The translations under genes were made by a program, and so were the position numbers. 64,000 nt of DNA, taken from positions 620,001-684,000 of the forward strand of contig NZ_CP045372.1 in the NCBI RefSeq assembly GCF_009363555.1, given 5' to 3'. This stretch comes from Sulfitobacter sp. THAF37. GTDB taxonomy: Bacteria > Pseudomonadota > Alphaproteobacteria > Rhodobacterales > Rhodobacteraceae. The notes below the pieces were generated by a model. The model saw only the letters and a list, made by a program, of their open reading frames with translations. It was not told the DNA's origin and did not search any database. The first letter of the stretch is position 1; each line of letters begins with the position of its first letter. Below, one piece after another: positions 60,986-64,000 of this stretch.

Positions 60986-61678
60986 TCAGTTCGAGAAACG
61001 ATAGCGGTGCAGGCTGCCGCCATGGGCACGCAACCAGCGGCGCGGCGGATCGTAGTCACCGTATATACGTGTGACCTCGGCCCAGAAGGCAGGCGAGTGG
61101 TTCATCTGCGCCAGATGCGCAACCTCATGTGCGGCGACGTAGTTCATCACGTCCGGCGGTGTCATGATAAGCCGCCACGAAAACATCAACCCGCCATCGC
61201 TGGTGCAGGACCCCCAGCGGGAACGGGTATCGCGCAGGGTGATACGGGTGTACCCCTTGCCCAGACGCGCGGCGTACATGTCGGATGCAGCCGCCAGCTG
61301 GTCACGCGCCATTTCCTTGAGGTGGCTGGCGAGCCGCACGCCGACGCGGTCCTCAGGTCCGGGAACCGCGATACTGTCAGGCCCGACCAGCACCCGCCGC
61401 CCCTGTCCCGGCACCAGCCGGAGAAGCCGCCCGCCTACCGGAATTTCCGCACCGGGCACGACGTCCATGTCCGCGCCGCGCGCGTCCAGATGCTTGCGAA
61501 TCCACCCCTCCTTGCTGCGCGCGAACGCCAGCGCCTCCCGCTCAGCCAACCGTTTCGGCATCGTCAGGGTGACACGCCCGTCAAGTTGCGAGATACGCAG
61601 CGATATACGCCTTGCGCGGGCGGAACGGCGCAAGATCAGGGGAATAGGCGGATCGCCGGAGAGGACAGGATCGGTCAT
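60986..61678 (-). CDS. YgjP-like metallopeptidase (M48/DUF45)
   Basis: This is a 230-aa protein of the YgjP/WLM group. The zinc-binding motif HEVAHLAQMNHSPAFW near residue 178 has the HExxH helix and the third histidine. RDTRSRWGSCTSDGGLMFSWRLI is the conserved preceding segment. Family members are predicted zinc peptidases. The physiological substrate is unknown. The start at 61678 is the first ATG before family similarity. It is divergent from the FYDLN_acid gene. Confidence 0.87.
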   Translation of the reverse strand: MTDPVLSGDPPIPLILRRSARARRISLRISQLDGRVTLTMPKRLAEREALAFARSKEGWIRKHLDARGADMDVVPGAEIPVGGRLLRLVPGQGRRVLVGPDSIAVPGPEDRVGVRLASHLKEMARDQLAAASDMYAARLGKGYTRITLRDTRSRWGSCTSDGGLMFSWRLIMTPPDVMNYVAAHEVAHLAQMNHSPAFWAEVTRIYGDYDPPRRWLRAHGGSLHRYRFSN

Positions 61679-61788
61679 CGGACGGACTCGGCAGCAAGAC
61701 GGGGCTAAAGCCTTTGACAGTCTCCCCCTCATATGGCACTTGCCCTGAATCATCTACACACTAACGTAATTTTCAAGAGGGGTGTTTC

Positions 61789-62115
61789 ATGCCCAAGGAA
61801 GAATGGGGAACCAAGCGCCTGTGCCCCACAACGGGCAAGCGTTTCTACGACCTCAACAAGGATCCGATCGTCAGCCCCTACACGGGCGAAGTGCTCGAGA
61901 TTGACGCGTCCAAGTCGCGGATGATCGCCGCCGATGCCGAGGATGCCGCAACAGCCAAGGCCAAGAAATCAAAGGTCGAGGATGATGCGATCCTGGACGA
62001 TGAAGATGAAGTCGATGTGGATCTGGACGACGATATCCTGGACGACGACGACGACGATGATGATACCGTTCCGCTGGACGATCTCGCCGACGTGGCGTCG
62101 AACGACGACGACTGA
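61789..62115 (+). CDS. TIGR02300/FYDLN_acid family protein
   Basis: This is a 108-aa protein found mainly in alphaproteobacteria. The conserved N-terminus is KEEWGTKRLCPTTGKRFYDLNKDPIVSPYTGEVL, with the FYDLN motif and a single cysteine. The C-terminal half is an extended acidic tail with runs of eight or more Asp. Function unknown; the head resembles a small zinc-ribbon-like fold. It precedes tRNA-Ala on the same strand. Confidence 0.9.
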   Translation: MPKEEWGTKRLCPTTGKRFYDLNKDPIVSPYTGEVLEIDASKSRMIAADAEDAATAKAKKSKVEDDAILDDEDEVDVDLDDDILDDDDDDDDTVPLDDLADVASNDDD

Positions 62116-62217
62116 ACCGATTGCGGCGGCGGGAGTGGATTTTTCCCTTGATCCCGCCTTCGCTTGCGCCTAATCACGCACCACCAAACGGTCCGCACCC
62201 AAGACGCGGACCAGAAT

Positions 62218-62293
62218 GGGGCATTAGCTCAGCTGGGAGAGCGCCTGCATGGCATGCAGGAGGTCAGCGGTTCGATCCCGCTATGCTCCACCA
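62218..62293 (+). tRNA. tRNA-Ala (anticodon GGC)
   Basis: A complete 76-nt cloverleaf. The acceptor stem is GGGGCAT with ATGCTCC (one G-U pair), with discriminator A and an encoded CCA (62291-62293). The D arm contains GCTCAGCTGGGAGAGC. The anticodon stem CCTGC/GCAGG encloses loop ATGGCAT with anticodon GGC at 62251-62253. The T arm is AGCGG-TTCGATC-CCGCT. It reads GCC alanine codons, abundant in this genome. Confidence 0.97.
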
Positions 62294-63027
62294 TTCACCT
62301 TTTGGTCAGCACCACATAGTTCGGCCCTTTTCGTCAGAAGCGTTGCCTCTGACCGCGCGACCGACGCTGAATCGGCCATTCCCTGCGGCTGGCGCGAGCG
62401 TCTGCAGTGCGGACTTAGCGGTCATGTCCGACATCCGAAACAGATCGCGCCCGAACCGAGGGGTGGGCGAGTAGCGCCCGCCCCGTGGGGGCGGTTCGGG
62501 CGCTGCCAAAGCTTTGCTTTGGCGATAGGTCTTCGCTTTGAAAATAGAACATGCGCTCGCTGCCGACCTTCGCCGCACGCTGCCTGAACGGCAGCTTCGG
62601 ACGCTGCCGATCGCCACCCGGCTCGTCAGAGGCAAACCTTTCTGACGAGAGGGGCAATCTCGGCGCGTAGCCGAGCTTCTGCATTCCTGCTTTCAAACGA
62701 TTTTCCCCCCGCCTGAAAGGCAGGACTTTGTGACTCCTGCCACCTTTTGAACAGAAACACAAAGTACCGCTTTTTCTGTCAGAAGCAGTGACTCTGCCCT
62801 GGCAGGCTGCCCGGTCGCGGCCCTTGCCGAGCATCGGCAGTGCTGATCAAACCGGCCATCTCCAACCTCCGAAACAGGTCGCGCCCGCCCCATGGGGCGG
62901 ACAAGCGCAATCCGGCCCGTGGTTTGATCGACAGCATGTAGCATTCAAACCGGTCGGGGCTGCGGGAGGATCCGGTCAAACGGGCTGGACAACCGAATGG
63001 CCTTTGTAGGCCAAGAGAGTGCCAACC
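62294..63027. other. Hairpin-rich noncoding region with diverged repeats
   Basis: No convincing gene is present in 734 bp. Two diverged copies of a roughly 52-bp unit occur at 62402-62453 and 62835-62887; their last 20 bases differ at one position. Between them are perfect stems: AGCGCCCG/CGGGCGCT (62473-62504), GCTGCC/GGCAGC (62579-62595), CTCGTCAGA/TCTGACGAG (62622-62649), CTCGGC/GCCGAG (62659-62675) and ACAGAAA/TTTCTGT (62751-62779). It may be decayed repeat DNA or a structured transcript downstream of the tRNA. Confidence 0.5.
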
Positions 63028-64000
63028 CTATTCCTTGATGTGCCATGTGATGGCGGTGCGGTAGCCGAGCGATCCCAGCATGTCGATTTTCGACTGCCAG
63101 CGCGCGGGGCAGACGACCATGACCGCGTGATCCCCCCGCGCAGCGCGTGCCGCTTCGGCGGCAGTGATCAGGGCGCGCGCCCCTTCGTCCTGGACTTTCC
63201 TTGCGCCCGGATCTTCAATTGCATCGTGGAAAAAGTCGTCGATCACACCGACACCCGAGATATCGTGTGGCACGGGAAAATGCAGCGGCGTTGCGGGCTG
63301 CGAAATCGCGTAGCCCCGGATGCGACCATGATCTTCCGACACGAACATGTCGCGATCCTCAAGCGTCAGGCTGCGCCGCATCCAGGCCCCAAAGCGCGCA
63401 TCCGCCTGCGTGTGAGGCTCCCAGAACCTGTGATTCAACTGGTCGAGCACCCTGCGATGCACCGCGCTGGCAGTGACGATTCCCGGAACATCGGCCTCCA
63501 CCGCTGGCCGCACAGTGCCACTGACGGTGCTTGCCGACAGGCCGGACTTGACCAGATACGCCGTCAGAGGGGCATAACCCTGCGTGGCAAAGTCACCTTC
63601 CCAGTCACCACCGGAGATGCTGGATGCCAGCAGTATCACCGCCCCCGCCGTCTTGAGGTCGGCTTCGGCCGCCTCAAGCAGCGCCTGCCGCGTCCCGGCG
63701 GGGGCATCCGGGCAGACATGGCAGTCCTCCATCACCAATCCGGGCGGACCAAAGCGGCCGGCATAGATCGGCGGCACCGGCAGCAGGATGGAATGGGTCA
63801 CACCAACCGTCCTGCCCTTGTCCACAGCAATCAGCCATTGCTGTCGGACCGGCGGGTTCGTCGCCTCCATCGCAGCCTGGAGGCTTTCGCGAACACGCTC
63901 CAACGGGGAGGGCGACAGCCGCCACAGGCCTGGGTTGGCATCCTGCCGCGCCTTTGCGTCGGACAGCAGCAACACAGCAAGGTCATCAAGATCGGATGGC
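63028..64000 (-). CDS. GNAT-like N-acetyltransferase (5' end beyond window)
   Basis: This is a protein of at least 324 codons on the minus strand. The frame stays open to the window edge, so the N-terminus is missing. It has two acetyltransferase-like halves. The first is around WLIAVDKGRTVGVTHSILLP and GLVMEDCHVCPDAPAGTRQALLEAAEADLK; the second is SGTVRPAVEADVPGIVTASAVHRRVLD to [24 protein letters not shown]. Each half resembles GNAT, although the classic acyl-CoA loop is weak. The substrate is unknown. Confidence 0.6.
   Translation of the reverse strand, partial: PSDLDDLAVLLLSDAKARQDANPGLWRLSPSPLERVRESLQAAMEATNPPVRQQWLIAVDKGRTVGVTHSILLPVPPIYAGRFGPPGLVMEDCHVCPDAPAGTRQALLEAAEADLKTAGAVILLASSISGGDWEGDFATQGYAPLTAYLVKSGLSASTVSGTVRPAVEADVPGIVTASAVHRRVLDQLNHRFWEPHTQADARFGAWMRRSLTLEDRDMFVSEDHGRIRGYAISQPATPLHFPVPHDISGVGVIDDFFHDAIEDPGARKVQDEGARALITAAEAARAARGDHAVMVVCPARWQSKIDMLGSLGYRTAITWHIKE

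Noticed and set aside
62218..62293. Phage or island attachment site at tRNA-Ala
   Set aside because: No second copy of the tRNA 3' end and no integrase gene is in the window.

Overview
The window is about 64 kb of GC-rich chromosome from an alphaproteobacterium, most likely family Rhodobacteraceae (Roseobacter clade). Pointers are the split b/b' F0 ATP synthase operon, methylsuccinyl-CoA dehydrogenase and malyl-CoA lyase of the ethylmalonyl-CoA pathway, a MipZ-type ATPase, a FYDLN_acid protein, DUF1491 and the order pdxJ-acpS-lepB-rnc-era-recO. It is core chromosome with densely packed, mostly housekeeping genes. I see no prophage, CRISPR array or complete insertion sequence; one small non-autonomous repeat element lies at 59.6-59.9 kb.

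Layout. 0-4 kb: mcd (5' end at the window edge), an MFS transporter divergent from a TetR regulator, and a META-domain lipoprotein. 4-13 kb (minus strand): folK, rpoZ, the bifunctional (p)ppGpp enzyme, DUF2062, then pdxJ-hyp-acpS-lepB-rnc-era-DUF1491-recO with several ATGA overlaps. 13-18 kb (plus): NYN-domain protein, ispH, LysE exporter, DUF3429, methyltransferase, rnhA, TRIC channel. 18-21 kb (minus): three peptide deformylase paralogues in ATGA-coupled series followed by fmt; the third paralogue has lost key active-site residues. 20.6-27.4 kb: PatB-type lyase, glutathionyl-hydroquinone reductase, a degenerate receiver protein, cobC-cobD, lytic transglycosylase, rhodanese. 27.4-31.5 kb: smc and a lipoprotein. 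31.5-35 kb: FadR-type regulator with a promoter-embedded operator, and atpI-B-E-F2-F. 35-41.5 kb: two LysR regulators, a DUF1127-like protein, ArsR, two tandem 22-24-residue membrane peptides, an EamA exporter, azoR and an SLC13 permease. 41.6-50 kb: ffh, aroQ, rpsP, bluB, rimM, a sulfotransferase-like gene, trmD, mipZ, and rplS-rpmE inverted. 50-57.6 kb: EamA exporter, an orphan Tat-exported peptide-type binding protein, dat-dgcA-dgcN (D-amino acid/D-glutamate use) and mcl1. 57.6-64 kb: accA, regulators, YgjP-like metallopeptidase, tRNA-Ala(GGC), a hairpin-rich noncoding stretch and a GNAT gene cut by the window end.

How genes may work together (inference). mcd and mcl1 are two steps of the ethylmalonyl-CoA pathway, which needs the B12-dependent ethylmalonyl-CoA mutase; cobC, cobD and bluB are B12 biosynthesis genes in the same window. 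Dat, DgcN and DgcA form a plausible route from D-amino acids through D-glutamate and N-acetyl-D-glutamate to N-acetyl-L-glutamate, with a nearby orphan solute-binding protein as a possible uptake component. Def and Fmt act at opposite ends of the N-formylmethionine cycle.

The features most worth a second look are the tandem membrane micropeptides, the degenerate deformylase, the D-glutamate cluster with its orphan binding protein and the GCAAT-rich dgcN/mcl1 intergenic region, and the terminal-inverted-repeat element with nested hairpins.
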